Program-made: the position numbers and the translations under genes | Notes under the pieces: generated by a model | Seen by the model: the letters and a program-made list of their open reading frames with translations, nothing else | Databases searched by the model: none | Told to the model about the DNA's origin: nothing | Part shown: piece by piece, positions 35,014-44,677 of the stretch | Layout: each line of letters opens with the position of its first letter | Numbering within the stretch: position 1 is the first letter of the stretch | Assembly (NCBI GenBank): GCA_018829445.1 | Contig: JAHJTV010000019.1 | Span: forward strand, 1 to 64,000 | Direction: 5' to 3' | Source: a bacterium | GTDB taxonomy: Bacteria; SAR324; XYD2-FULL-50-16 | Length of the DNA stretch: 64,000 nt

Positions 35014-37032
35014 TCATTTAAATCCCGATTTATGATTAAACAAAATGCCGTCCTGGGTTTTTTGTGCTTTCTCAAAATCATAAATGATTGATTTGAATAC
35101 TTTACGTGATATTGGCATAAAACTAAAATCAATCAAAAAATGCCGAATCCCGACCTCACGCAATTTTTCCTGGCGATGAAACAAACATAGCGGCTGATCA
35201 CTGAGTAAATAATACAATCCATCAAATGTTCTGATGGCAAACGAATTCCCTTTGCTGTCGGTGACTTGTGTATTGTCGTTTAAAGCCGGATTAACCCTCG
35301 ATATAAATAGCGGGATAAGCCCGAAAATTGGCATTATCCCTTTCTCATGCGCAATGGCTTTTATATTTAAAAAATCATCCTCGATCGAAAAGCAGAATAA
35401 CTGTTTGCCCTGTTCTATCAAGGCAGCCTGTGTTGCCTGATTTGTTGACCAGGCATTAACGCCTGAAAAAACCCGATCTTCCTTTGGGAATAAATATTGA
35501 TGACTGGCGTGACTGCACATCCAATGTCGAACACCGGAATCATGAAGTGATTGGATCAGTTGACTGTATTCTTCGATATCTCCATCGGGGATGAAAGGAG
35601 GTAGTTCAATGACAAGTTTAGTGTGCCAGTAATTAATCTGCTTGCCATCATGTATCAATTCAGAGAGTTCCTTCAGTGATGCGGAATAAATTAGAAAATC
35701 AAATTGATAATTTTTTACGATATTCAACCATTCGAATTGATTGATTTTAAAAAACAGATATCCCTTCGATATCTCATTTTCCTGCGTTTTTTTAATAATC
35801 CTTTTGAAGACTTTTTGGCTTTTGGGAAAGATTGGGCTGAATCGTACGGGCTCAACATTCAACTTTTTTTGTCCCCAGTTTTTGTGCTTATCGGGATTTC
35901 GTGAAATAAGAAATACCTGATCGCCAGTATTGATTGGTGCATTCGATGAATATTTGACCCGAATTAAATTTTCTCCCGCTTCGATTTTCTCAGCTTGAAT
36001 TGTCGTCCCATCAACATCATTTCGATGCTGAATGCGCAATTTGTATCCCGGTTTTATGGAGACATCGGCTTCAATTTCCAACCATCCGGAGGCAGCTTTT
36101 TGAATAGTTCCCAATGGAATACCGATTCCTGATGGTCGCATGGCTTCTATAACACCAGCTTGCCGGGTTCCGGCCAATAAAAATGGTGTTTTTTCCCGTC
36201 CGAAATCCTCTTCCAATGACTTTTGAATAGTGGTTTTATCTGCTGTTTTATCCAGTAATTTTCGATAGGATGACACAACATTGTAGACATATTCCGCATT
36301 TTTCATGCGACCTTCGATTTTAAAGCTTGCCATACCGGTTTCCACCAGATCGGCAATAAAATCCACCGCGCAGAGGTCATTGGGTGAAAAATAAAAGCCG
36401 GACATCTGATCCGCTTCAAATTTTCGACGACAAACCTGCGTGCATCTGCCCCGATTACCGCTCCATCCTCCCAAATAGCTGGATGCCAGGCACAAACCAG
36501 AAATGGAAAAGCACAAAGCACCATGGATAAACACTTCCAGTTCCACAGGAGAATCTTTCTGTAGCGTTCGGATTTCCTCCATTGTCAATTCACGAGACAA
36601 TATCGCCCGCTTTATTCCCAGACGATGAACCATTTCCAAACCAACCCGGTTGTGAATCGCCATTTGGGTGCTGGCATGCAGGGTAAGACCTGGAAAATAA
36701 TTGCGGCAAATGTATGCCAAGCCAAGGTCCTGAATAATGATGGCATCAATATTTAATTGCTGCAGCTGATATAACAGGTCCAGCAGTTTTTTCAACTCAC
36801 CTTGTTTGATCAGGGTGTTAAGGGTAACGTAAATTCTCACACCGTCTTTTTTTGCCTGATTTACAAGATAGGCCAAGGTTTTTATAGTAAAGTTTCTAGC
36901 CCGGAGCCGCGCATTTAATTCCTCCACACCCAGATAAATTGCATCAGCCCCGGCTTCTACCGCTGCATGATAAGCCTCCATTGAACCTGCGGGCGCCAAT
37001 AATTCAGGTTTACAAAATGCGTGTTTCTTCAT
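35014..37032 (-). CDS. U32-family peptidase-like protein (RlhA/TrhP type)
   Basis: This 672-aa protein begins with the U32 TIM-barrel: PELLAPAGSMEAYHAAVEAG, GADAIYLG and STQMAIHNRVG. The U32 Cys motif follows near residue 170: EVFIHGALCFSISGLCLASS and then GRCTQVCR, with four Cys that bind an iron-sulfur cluster in related RNA-hydroxylation factors. A C-terminal domain of about 350 residues follows. Relatives in E. coli (RlhA, TrhP) are needed for cytidine or uridine hydroxylation in rRNA or tRNA, and the old name peptidase is probably misleading. The gene is isolated. Confidence 0.88.
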   Translation of the reverse strand: MKKHAFCKPELLAPAGSMEAYHAAVEAGADAIYLGVEELNARLRARNFTIKTLAYLVNQAKKDGVRIYVTLNTLIKQGELKKLLDLLYQLQQLNIDAIIIQDLGLAYICRNYFPGLTLHASTQMAIHNRVGLEMVHRLGIKRAILSRELTMEEIRTLQKDSPVELEVFIHGALCFSISGLCLASSYLGGWSGNRGRCTQVCRRKFEADQMSGFYFSPNDLCAVDFIADLVETGMASFKIEGRMKNAEYVYNVVSSYRKLLDKTADKTTIQKSLEEDFGREKTPFLLAGTRQAGVIEAMRPSGIGIPLGTIQKAASGWLEIEADVSIKPGYKLRIQHRNDVDGTTIQAEKIEAGENLIRVKYSSNAPINTGDQVFLISRNPDKHKNWGQKKLNVEPVRFSPIFPKSQKVFKRIIKKTQENEISKGYLFFKINQFEWLNIVKNYQFDFLIYSASLKELSELIHDGKQINYWHTKLVIELPPFIPDGDIEEYSQLIQSLHDSGVRHWMCSHASHQYLFPKEDRVFSGVNAWSTNQATQAALIEQGKQLFCFSIEDDFLNIKAIAHEKGIMPIFGLIPLFISRVNPALNDNTQVTDSKGNSFAIRTFDGLYYLLSDQPLCLFHRQEKLREVGIRHFLIDFSFMPISRKVFKSIIYDFEKAQKTQDGILFNHKSGFK

Positions 37033-37367
37033 ATCTTCAATTCAACTTTCTATTCGGAGTTGTTTATAAGAGATGGGCTTTTTTTCAGCGAGTTGTACAA
37101 TCAAAGATTTCAGTTTATGGCATGTGATCAGGAAAGTAAAATATCTGTAAAGCATATTCTAAAGTACTTTAAAGGATTTTCAGCTATTTCCATCGTCCAA
37201 TACCCTAAGACGTGTGCTTATGCAATAGTTAAATATACCGCCTAAACGTAATAAGCTTTAGGGAAAAAAGGTAAATACCCAGGTATTGGTTTTTTTCGCT
37301 GAAAAAGTAACCTATTTAATTTCGACTTCATGGGCATCTATCAGGAAACCTAATCACCATTTTTGTA

Positions 37368-37396
37368 TTGACAAACTACCCTATATTGCAAATAAT
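37368..37396 (+). promoter_or_regulatory. Strong sigma-70 promoter
   Basis: TTGACA (37368-37373) and AATAAT (37391-37396) are separated by exactly 17 bases. The predicted start of transcription near 37403 leaves a leader of about 45 bases before the ATG at 37448. The rest of the 415-base gap (37033-37447) shows nothing else I can support. Confidence 0.75.
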
Positions 37397-37447
37397 GCGC
37401 ACTTGTTACTTAATAAACAATTCTTGCATTAGTTATGAGGAGAAGAT

Positions 37448-38071
37448 ATGAACCATCCTGAAGTAACCGAACAAGCCTTGAGTATTCTAAGAAGTGGTGA
37501 GAATTTCCATTGGTCCTTTATCACTCTCTTTGTACTGGTAATTTATGTTTACTACAATGAAATAGAGAAAAAGAACTGGAACGTCATTGCAGCCGGATTA
37601 ACGCTTTACATGATCCATTGGTTTGTTGAAATCGTGAACGCACTCATTCAGCACTTCAGCGGTCATGCGCTTTGGACTGCTCCCGCGGGCAGTTCTTTCC
37701 TTATCCTCGTGGGAGTCGGTGTTGAAATCAACATGATGTTTTCAATTGCCGCCCTGACATTTTCCAAGATACTCCCCAAAGACCCGAAGTTGAAGCTACT
37801 GGGGATAAATAACCGGCTGCTGATCGGTATTGGCTGTGCAGCCTTCGCCTCCTTCCTTGAAATTTTCTTCGTCAAAACGCCTGCTTTTGCCTGGGTTTAC
37901 CCCTGGTGGGGAACCATTCCGGTATTTATAACCGTGTACATCCCGTTTTTTGTTATGGCATTTTGGGTGCACGATTGGCAAAGAAAAAACCAGATCAGGT
38001 TTATCGGTTCGTTTTTTGTCTTTAACGCCTTGATGCTGATCCTGTTTGCAGGTGTTTTGAAGTGGATTTAG
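37448..38071 (+). CDS. Six-helix membrane protein, unknown function
   Basis: This 207-aa integral membrane protein has six predicted helices (about 20-38, 45-67, 82-108, 122-140, 155-175 and 182-205). Charged or polar residues sit within helices (YMIHWFVEIVNAL and GVEINMMFS), which hints at a bound cofactor or ligand. I do not recognise the family. GAGGAG before the ATG and a near-consensus promoter suggest strong expression. The gene is monocistronic. Confidence 0.78.
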   Translation: MNHPEVTEQALSILRSGENFHWSFITLFVLVIYVYYNEIEKKNWNVIAAGLTLYMIHWFVEIVNALIQHFSGHALWTAPAGSSFLILVGVGVEINMMFSIAALTFSKILPKDPKLKLLGINNRLLIGIGCAAFASFLEIFFVKTPAFAWVYPWWGTIPVFITVYIPFFVMAFWVHDWQRKNQIRFIGSFFVFNALMLILFAGVLKWI

Positions 38072-38261
38072 GCAAACGGAATCTTGCCAGTTTAAGTATG
38101 ATGTTCTGACAAAGGTGTGGAATGTCTTTAAATTGTCCCTCGTTTGCGTAGGTGTCAAGCAACAACAATCATGCTTCGTTTGGTCTCACCGTCAATGACT
38201 ATGCGTGAAACGCAGCAAAGAATCTGGGTCACTTCAGTTATGAAAGGTAATTGTTCCATAG

Positions 38262-39056
38262 TTAGCTGGAAGCCGATTCATAGCTGTTAAGGCATACTCT
38301 CCACAGAAAATGGAGGATGACCCAGCCAGCGGCTATTGCCATTATCATTCCCACCAATGCCAGCCAGTCGCTGAAATCAAACAAGAAGCGGCTGGGTGCG
38401 TTATAAATCAGAAGGACAGGGATAATAAACGTCAGTATTTTACGGATAAAGCTGGCATAAATGAAGTCCGGCCAGCGGGCAACCTGCTGTAATTGCATTC
38501 TTAAGAAATTGATGCCCACCCCTTCCAGCATCCAGAACATACTGCAGCAAATAATCGTCTCAATCAATCCAGTCAAAATAAATGCAAGAATGACCAGGAA
38601 AGGCAGAATCACCCAGGCTATCCATGGAAAGCTCAACCGGGAGCCAAAATAGATCATGCAGGACCAGGGAACAATGAACAGTGTTGTGCTTCCTGCTGAC
38701 ACCCGTCGCAGAAAGGTTGAGAAAAGAGAACTGGCCGGTTTGACAAGCAGATAATCCAGGTTTCCCTGACGAATTAACAGGGACAGCTCCCAGTAATTAT
38801 CGGCAAGAAATGACATTTGCAGATGATTCACCGCCAGCATAAAAGACATAAAAAACATCAGTTGCTCGCGATTCCATGCGCCGATAGTCTCTACATGCTG
38901 GTATATAATGTCAACGGAAGCAAACACGGAGGCATAAAACACCAAATCCATCACAATCAACAGAATAAAATGAAGTCGAAATGACATGGCTTCTATAAAA
39001 CATGTTTTGACGAACTCCCGGTAGAGGAGCAGATAGTATTTTATTCTGGGTATCAT
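38262..39056 (-). CDS. ABC-2 type permease, second subunit
   Basis: This six-helix permease has about 264 aa from the ATG at 39056; the frame is open for 65 more codons, but that part overlaps the upstream permease gene and is not part of the fold. Only two bases separate it from the upstream stop. It begins with MIPRIKYYLLLYREFVKTCF, the N-terminal interface helix of this ABC-2 exporter group, followed by membrane helices from residue 27 on. With its partner permease and ATPase it forms an uncharacterised efflux-type transporter of the group near COG4586/COG4587/COG3694. Confidence 0.82.
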   Translation of the reverse strand: MIPRIKYYLLLYREFVKTCFIEAMSFRLHFILLIVMDLVFYASVFASVDIIYQHVETIGAWNREQLMFFMSFMLAVNHLQMSFLADNYWELSLLIRQGNLDYLLVKPASSLFSTFLRRVSAGSTTLFIVPWSCMIYFGSRLSFPWIAWVILPFLVILAFILTGLIETIICCSMFWMLEGVGINFLRMQLQQVARWPDFIYASFIRKILTFIIPVLLIYNAPSRFLFDFSDWLALVGMIMAIAAGWVILHFLWRVCLNSYESASS

Positions 39057-39058
39057 TA

Positions 39059-39853
39059 TTACATCCCGGCGCCGGTATAGAGTTTTAGTCCTTTTCTCCA
39101 GACCAACAGCACAATAAAATTTAAGATTATTATCCAGAAGACAAGATTGGCCAATGCCGGTAAAAAATCGCCGCCTGCACCCATGATCATCTTCACCGGC
39201 ACAAAGGTAACATAAGGAAAAGGAGTGTATTCCAGAATCCTGGCTGCCCACTGTGGAAAGAGATCCAGGGGAATAATGTTACCGGATAGCAATTGGATGA
39301 CGGTTTCGGCAATAACCGCCAATACCCAGGTCTCCTCAAGCCAGAAAGTCAAGAGGCCAATCAGGTATTGAAGGCTGAACCAGAAAATCCCCACAAAAAT
39401 CGTCAACATCAAACCTTTGAGAAAATTTATGGCTATAATATCATGGAAATATTGCGAGAATGTTGTCACCAATATCAACAGACAAAACAGGGCAATGAAT
39501 AATTGAATCACCAGTCGACTCAAGAAATTGGTTACCTGGAACTCCCAGAGGCTGAAAGGATAGATCAGATAAGTGGACACCCTCCCCAGTCTGATATCTT
39601 CAGATAGTTTGCCGAAATTATAGGATCTGCTGATTAACATGACAATCATCGTCCACAAATGGTAAGTCAGCATATCAGACAGGGAGTAATTTCCGATCAT
39701 GGTCTGCATGTTTCCCTGAAAAATGCTGTACCAGAGGCTGATTTTGACAAAAAAGAAAACCAAAACCGGTCCAATCACCATCAGCAGAAAATTCACCCGA
39801 TAAACCAGCATGTTTGACCAGTGTACCTTAATGGTCTGCCACCACTTCAGCAT
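39059..39853 (-). CDS. ABC-2 type permease, first subunit
   Basis: This six-helix inner-membrane permease of 264 aa has the same size and layout as its downstream partner, so the two probably form a heterodimer. The N-terminus MLKWWQTIKVHWSNMLVYRV precedes the first helix. The motif SEDIRLGRVSTYLIYPFS near residue 90 is the conserved cytosolic segment of this group. The ATG follows AGGAG and lies three bases after the ATPase stop. Confidence 0.85.
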   Translation of the reverse strand: MLKWWQTIKVHWSNMLVYRVNFLLMVIGPVLVFFFVKISLWYSIFQGNMQTMIGNYSLSDMLTYHLWTMIVMLISRSYNFGKLSEDIRLGRVSTYLIYPFSLWEFQVTNFLSRLVIQLFIALFCLLILVTTFSQYFHDIIAINFLKGLMLTIFVGIFWFSLQYLIGLLTFWLEETWVLAVIAETVIQLLSGNIIPLDLFPQWAARILEYTPFPYVTFVPVKMIMGAGGDFLPALANLVFWIIILNFIVLLVWRKGLKLYTGAGM

Positions 39854-39856
39854 TGC

Positions 39857-40876
39857 TTACTCCTGTGATTCCCTTCTATTGGTTTCCAGCAAATCCGGAT
39901 TTTCCATGACGGTTTTCATCACCCGTTCAATGGGAAGTTTTTCAGTATTAAATTCAACAACCGGAAGATTCCTGAGAATGTCTATTGTGGCCTCCTTTAG
40001 TTTTTCGTGAGGGATTCTTAACTCAACCCTGGTACAGTCTGCGTTCCAGTGAGGATCAAAGGGAGTCAGCAACGAATGGTCATTAACAGATCGATCAAAA
40101 TCAAAAACAACATTTTTTTCACTGCCCAGCAGGTTGGAAAAGGTTACGATATCACCATCGAACCGCTTCTTTCCTTGAAGAATGAACACCAGTCTTGAAC
40201 AGAGTGCTTCGACATCTGCCATATAGTGAGAAGTCAGTACAATGGTACAGTGGTTTCTCTGATGATAATCCTGAATAAACTGACGAATATTCCTTTGTGC
40301 AATTAGATCCAAACCGATTGTTGGTTCATCCAGAAATATAACCTCCGGTTTATGCAGCAGGCAGGACATCAACTCGACTTTCATCCGCTCACCAAGGGAT
40401 AGCTTTCGGACATGAACCTGCAGCAAATCTTTCACATCCAGCAGTTCGGAAAGTTCACCAACTCTCTCTTTAAAATCAGCATCACTGATTTCATAATAGC
40501 GCTGCAGCAGCTGAAAAGAATCCATGGCCGGAAGATCCCACCATAATTGGGATTTCTGTCCCATTACCAGGGCGATCTTTTTTCGGAATCTGCGGTCTCT
40601 TTTTGCGGGGTCATAACCGATAATCTGCACAAAGCCACTACTGGGAACAACGATACCGGTAAACATTTTGATCAACGTAGTTTTCCCTGCCCCATTCGGT
40701 CCCAGCAGTCCAACAATCTGCCCCTCCGGGATTTCAACATCAAAAGATTTAACAGCCTCCCTCGTTTTATATTTTCTGTTAAAAAATGACTTGAGAGTTC
40801 CTGAGAAACCCGGCTCTTTCTGATAGATCTCAAAATTCTTGCACAATCCCCGGCAGGTAATCATATGGCAGCTCAT
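39857..40876 (-). CDS. ABC exporter ATPase (COG4586-like)
   Basis: This 339-aa ATPase is the first gene of the ABC-2 operon. Motifs are Walker A GPNGAGKTT (59-67), Q-loop Gln107 in MGQKSQLWWDLP (the W-W-D-L-P extension is typical of this exporter group), signature LSLGERMK (159-166), Walker B VIFLDEP (Asp183, Glu184), and switch His in VLTSHYMADVEALC. The last 80 residues form the C-terminal extension of the subfamily. The exported substrate is unknown. An ATG four codons in is an alternative start. Confidence 0.88.
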   Translation of the reverse strand: MSCHMITCRGLCKNFEIYQKEPGFSGTLKSFFNRKYKTREAVKSFDVEIPEGQIVGLLGPNGAGKTTLIKMFTGIVVPSSGFVQIIGYDPAKRDRRFRKKIALVMGQKSQLWWDLPAMDSFQLLQRYYEISDADFKERVGELSELLDVKDLLQVHVRKLSLGERMKVELMSCLLHKPEVIFLDEPTIGLDLIAQRNIRQFIQDYHQRNHCTIVLTSHYMADVEALCSRLVFILQGKKRFDGDIVTFSNLLGSEKNVVFDFDRSVNDHSLLTPFDPHWNADCTRVELRIPHEKLKEATIDILRNLPVVEFNTEKLPIERVMKTVMENPDLLETNRRESQE

Positions 40877-41023
40877 CCAATTTATATTTTGTTCTGATCA
40901 TTATTGATCCATCGTTGGCTTGTTTCACTTTATGTATCTTTTTCCACAATTTCAATGAAGAAGCTCAACTCTTCGAATCAAAAACAAATCCAAAATGAAA
41001 TATCAGGGATGGTTCTGAGAAGA

Positions 41024-41047
41024 GGCGGCCATGTTAGGCCGCCCTGG
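41024..41047. repeat. REP-like element, half copy
   Basis: GGCGGCCATGTTAGGCCGCC is a single arm of the REP-like family found at 4.2 and 23.0 kb, lacking the second arm and the tail. It lies in the spacer between the ABC-2 operon and the hcp operon end. Confidence 0.7.
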
Positions 41048-41127
41048 TGTAGGTTTATTGGAGGTGTGGTAGTTTTCTTGATGGTGTAGGTAAAACGTAA
41101 TTCCGATTGATAGAATCTATCTCAGTT

Positions 41128-41880
41128 TCAGTTTTTTAACCTTTGCAGCACCTGTCCTTCCCTGATACTGATGATGACCTCTTCCAAGGGAATATTCATA
41201 CCGGACAATTCAAGACCTTTTTTCACTATCATTGGTAGCCCAGAACAACAGGGAACTTCCATGATAACGACAGTAATGCTTTTCAGACCTGCCGTTTTAA
41301 AAACGGCAGCGAATTTCTCCACATAAGCCTGCCCATCGTCGAACTTGGGGCATCCCATCATGATGGTTTTTTCCTTGAGGAAATCCTGGTGAAAATTCGG
41401 ATAGGCAGCAGGAACGCAATCCGCCACAACTAAAAGGTCGCTTCCCTTAAGAAAGGGCGCTGTGGGCGGCACCAGATTTATCTGAATCGGCCAGTGGGTA
41501 AGGGCTGATTTTTGAGATTGTATCGTTGCCGGTCTATTGGCTTGTTCGCATGTTCCCATGGGCACAAAACTCTGCATTCTGGTGGATGGGCAACCGCAAG
41601 CAAGAGTTTCCTCTTTTGGTGCTTCTACTCCCTTCAGCTGCTGTAAGTGTTTCTGTACTGATTCCTCATCAAAGGGTGCGGCTTCTCTTTCTACTATCTT
41701 CAGGGCGTCCAACGGGCAGTCACCAATACAGGCGCCTAACCCATCACAAAACACGTCGTTTACTACCCTGGCAACACCATCAATGATCTGAATTGCACCT
41801 TCTTCGCAGGCAGTAACGCAGTTTCCGCACCCGTCGCAGAGCTCTTCATCGATTTCAATAATTTTTCTCATAACTTTCAT
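41128..41880 (-). CDS. Hcp-associated 4Fe-4S ferredoxin-like protein
   Basis: This 250-aa iron-sulfur protein is probably the electron donor of the neighbouring hybrid-cluster protein. The first cluster motif is complete (C15-DG-C18-GN-C21-VTA-C25-E). The second reads C45-DGLGA-C51-IGD-C55-P and has only three Cys, with Leu48 at the usual second-Cys place. After a linker with CGCPS, a C-terminal domain carries GCPKFDD and PCCSGLP. The ATG has AGGAG upstream. It is the last gene of a three-gene operon with a small zinc-ribbon protein and hcp, matching hcp/frdX gene pairs known from anaerobes. Confidence 0.88.
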   Translation of the reverse strand: MKVMRKIIEIDEELCDGCGNCVTACEEGAIQIIDGVARVVNDVFCDGLGACIGDCPLDALKIVEREAAPFDEESVQKHLQQLKGVEAPKEETLACGCPSTRMQSFVPMGTCEQANRPATIQSQKSALTHWPIQINLVPPTAPFLKGSDLLVVADCVPAAYPNFHQDFLKEKTIMMGCPKFDDGQAYVEKFAAVFKTAGLKSITVVIMEVPCCSGLPMIVKKGLELSGMNIPLEEVIISIREGQVLQRLKN

Positions 41881-41889
41881 GTTTTTCTC

Positions 41890-42102
41890 CTAATCTCGCT
41901 CTTTTTTACATTTATCAGCATAATTACAATGTGCCGCACACCCGAAATCCAATCTGGGATTCAGGATTTTCCGACCACAGGTTTGGCAACTGCGGGAGAT
42001 ATCATCCTTAAAAAACTCAATATCGCTCCCGCAGGTCGAACATTTCACTTCAAAGATATCCTCCGGTTTCCAGAACTGCATGTTTTGACCCGGGCATTTC
42101 AT
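41890..42102 (-). CDS. Small Cys-rich (zinc-ribbon-like) protein of the hcp operon
   Basis: This 70-aa protein has four CxxC-type half sites: KCSTCGS, SCQTCGR, then GCAAHCNYADKC towards the end. The first two pairs could fold as a zinc ribbon, and the last Cys set could bind another metal or a cluster. It is squeezed between hcp and the ferredoxin-like gene with gaps of 3 and 9 bases, so it is certainly coexpressed. The function is unknown; a role in maturation or electron transfer to Hcp is inference from position. Confidence 0.8.
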   Translation of the reverse strand: MKCPGQNMQFWKPEDIFEVKCSTCGSDIEFFKDDISRSCQTCGRKILNPRLDFGCAAHCNYADKCKKERD

Positions 42103-42105
42103 TTG

Positions 42106-43734
42106 CTATCCCAGAATTGCTTTCAGATCTTCATCCGCTGTTTTAATTGGCATGATATTAAAGTTTTCCACCAGTACATTGAGTACATTAGGTGAAATAA
42201 AAGCCGGTAACGACGGCCCCAACCTGATATTTTTTATTCCCAGATGGAGCAGACTTAAAAGAATAACGACTGCTTTCTGTTCATACCAGGAAAGAACCAT
42301 TGAGAGAGGCAGGTCATTGACCCCGCATTCGAAAGCATCTGCCAGAGCAAGGGCGATCCTGACGGCTGAATAGGCATCATTACACTGCCCGACATCCAGA
42401 AGCCTTGGTATGCCCCCGATATCTCCCAGATCCTGATCAAAAAAGCGAAACTTGCCACAAGCCAGAGTCAACACCACACAGTCTTTGGGAAGTTTTTCCA
42501 CCATCTCGGTATAGTAATTTCTACCCGGTTTGGCACCATCACAACCACCAATCAGGAAAAAGCGACGGATGCTTCCATCCTTAACAGCATTGATAACTTT
42601 GTCGGCAATACCCAAAACAGCATCGTGACCAAAGCCGACCATAACGGATTTTCCGTTTTTATCTTCGGTAAATCCTTTCATACTCAAGGCCTTTTCAATG
42701 GCAGGGGTAAAATCACCGTCTCCAAGGTGGCTCACACCCGGCCAGCCAACTAGACCACTGGTAAAAATGTTATCTCGATAGCTCTCCCGTGGTTTTTGGA
42801 TACAATTGGTTGTCATGACAATGGAGCCGGGAAAATCCGCAAATTCTTTTGCCTGATTCTGCCATGCGGTTCCATAATGCCCGTAGAAATGGGCATACTT
42901 TTTAAGCTCCGGGTATCCGTGACAGGGTAACATTTCACCATGAGTGTAAACATTAATGCCTTTGCCTTCGGTTTGTTTCAGGATCTCTCCCAAATCTTTG
43001 AGATCATGTCCGGAAACCAGAATGGCCTTCCCGGCTTTGACACCGAGAGGAACTTCTGTTGGGATCGGAATGCCATATGATCCCTTATTGCCTTCATTTA
43101 AGAGTTCCATCGCACGAATGTTAACTTCCCCGCATTTCAGAACCAGACCTACAAGGCCATCAACACTGGCATTTTTATCCAGGGTGGCAACCATCGCTTC
43201 GTGGATAAACTTAAAGATTTCATCATCGGTTTTCCCCAGGATCAAGGCATGATCAGCATAAGCGGCCAGACCTTTTAGTCCGTAGGTCAGAAGTTCCTGC
43301 AACGAATGGATATCAGGATCAACAAAGCTATTGGATTTTACACCAACCATTTCTCCCTGGGAGATCATTCCGTCCAGATCCGTTTCAAAAGAAAATTCAG
43401 CGGGCCCCTTCAGCATGTTCGTCTTACCGCCAGCCGCTTTTATCTTTTGCTGCATTGAATCCATCAGCTCAACACCTTGGTTGATAAGCTGTACAAAACG
43501 ATCCGGATCAAAGTCGACATTGGTGAGTGTTGAAAAAGTGGCTTCGCAGGTGAACCTGTTAACTTCAAAATCGTTGACGCCGACCTTTCGCCCTTCAACT
43601 GCATATTGTGAAAGCCCTTTCACTGCATACATCAACAAATCCTGCAAAGAAGCGACCTCCGGTTTCTTGCCGCAAACGCCTATTTTGGTGCAACCTACGC
43701 CTTTGGTGGTTTGTTCACACTGGTAACAAAACAT
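42106..43734 (-). CDS. hcp: Hybrid-cluster protein (hydroxylamine reductase / NO reductase)
   Basis: This Fe-S enzyme of 542 aa reduces hydroxylamine in vitro and nitric oxide in E. coli. The N-terminal cluster motif MFCYQCEQT, then GCTKIGVCG, supplies Cys3, Cys6, Cys15 and Cys21 (class I spacing). Later blocks that build the hybrid 4Fe-2O-2S cluster are visible: SGHDLKDLGEIL, THGEMLPCHGYPELKKY, TTNCIQKP and CGKFRF, and GQCNDAYSAV near the C-terminus. GGGAG precedes the ATG. It is the first gene of the operon and is divergent from a CRP/FNR-type regulator, with an FNR-like palindrome between them. Cytosolic. Confidence 0.96.
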   Translation of the reverse strand: MFCYQCEQTTKGVGCTKIGVCGKKPEVASLQDLLMYAVKGLSQYAVEGRKVGVNDFEVNRFTCEATFSTLTNVDFDPDRFVQLINQGVELMDSMQQKIKAAGGKTNMLKGPAEFSFETDLDGMISQGEMVGVKSNSFVDPDIHSLQELLTYGLKGLAAYADHALILGKTDDEIFKFIHEAMVATLDKNASVDGLVGLVLKCGEVNIRAMELLNEGNKGSYGIPIPTEVPLGVKAGKAILVSGHDLKDLGEILKQTEGKGINVYTHGEMLPCHGYPELKKYAHFYGHYGTAWQNQAKEFADFPGSIVMTTNCIQKPRESYRDNIFTSGLVGWPGVSHLGDGDFTPAIEKALSMKGFTEDKNGKSVMVGFGHDAVLGIADKVINAVKDGSIRRFFLIGGCDGAKPGRNYYTEMVEKLPKDCVVLTLACGKFRFFDQDLGDIGGIPRLLDVGQCNDAYSAVRIALALADAFECGVNDLPLSMVLSWYEQKAVVILLSLLHLGIKNIRLGPSLPAFISPNVLNVLVENFNIMPIKTADEDLKAILG

Positions 43735-43832
43735 AAAAATTCTCCCTTATAGAGTTTTAAGGTAAACACATGAAATTCAATTTTTTGAATGTGTATCATG
43801 ATTGTATTAGCTCACAACGCAAACCGGATTGG

Positions 43833-43848
43833 TTTGACTTAAGTCAAA
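43833..43848. promoter_or_regulatory. FNR/HcpR-type operator
   Basis: TTTGACTTAAGTCAAA is a perfect 16-bp palindrome with the CRP/FNR half-site spacing TTGAC-N4-GTCAA. It lies midway between hcp and the divergent CRP-family gene (about 100 bases from each start). HcpR sites in several lineages have the form TTTGAC-N4-GTCAAA. Confidence 0.82.
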
Positions 43849-43954
43849 TTAGGAAATTTGATGGAATAAAACTTCCAAGAGCATATCATAAACCTTTCCG
43901 GTTGTGTATAATTAACAAACGAAACAAAAAACCATCTATAAATGGCTTATTTGC

Positions 43955-44677
43955 GTGAAAGGGAAGAACGAATTGAATTGGATCATGAATAAGAAAATTG
44001 AGATTATATCGATATCGCCATTGTTTAGCGGTCTTCCGGAGAATTACCTTGAGGATGTACAAAACATTGCGGTTGAGAGGAGCTTCAAAAAAGGTGAAAG
44101 CATATTTTTTGAAGGGGATGACGGTAGCGGATTTTACCTTGTTATCAGCGGAAAAGTAAAAATATTCAAGCTTTCAATGGATGGCAAGGAAAAAATACTC
44201 CATATTCTTACCAGTGGTGAGCCTTTTGGAGAAACGGCAGTTTTCTCTGGAAAAAGATTCCCCGCCAATGCTGTCAGCCTTACCGAAACGGATCTTCTTT
44301 TTTTTCCGAGAGACTCGTTTGTAAAACTTATATCCGGAAATCCGGCTCTGTCTCTGAATATGCTGTCAGTCCTTTCAAAAAGATTGAAGCAGTTTGCAGC
44401 GCAGATTGAAGGACTTACTTTAAAAGACGTTCCCGGCCGACTGGCAGGATACCTGCTCAATCTAAGCAAATTGCAGGAGGATAGTGGCGAGGTTACTCTG
44501 AGCATCACCAAGGGGCAACTTGCCAGTATTTTGGGAACCATACCGGAGACTCTCTCGCGCATTATGGCAAAAATGAATCATCTTAATCTGATAGAAGTCA
44601 AAGCGTCACATATTCAGATTCTTGATTTTGAAGGTTTAACAAATCTGGCTGAAACAGGGCGTTTTTTGGAGGATTAG
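43955..44677 (+). CDS. hcpR: CRP/FNR-family regulator, probable HcpR
   Basis: This 240-aa regulator has an N-terminal cyclic-nucleotide-binding-like beta barrel (FFEGDDGSGFYLVISGKVKI, GEPFGETAVFSG) and a C-terminal winged HTH (KGQLASILGTIPETLSRIM). It lacks the N-terminal Cys set of FNR, as expected for HcpR, which senses NO through haem in studied members. The divergent position next to hcp and the palindrome between them support control of hcp. The start is uncertain: GTG at 43955 is the longest frame, and ATG at 43985 would remove ten residues. The gene symbol rests on context. Confidence 0.82.
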   Translation: MKGKNELNWIMNKKIEIISISPLFSGLPENYLEDVQNIAVERSFKKGESIFFEGDDGSGFYLVISGKVKIFKLSMDGKEKILHILTSGEPFGETAVFSGKRFPANAVSLTETDLLFFPRDSFVKLISGNPALSLNMLSVLSKRLKQFAAQIEGLTLKDVPGRLAGYLLNLSKLQEDSGEVTLSITKGQLASILGTIPETLSRIMAKMNHLNLIEVKASHIQILDFEGLTNLAETGRFLED

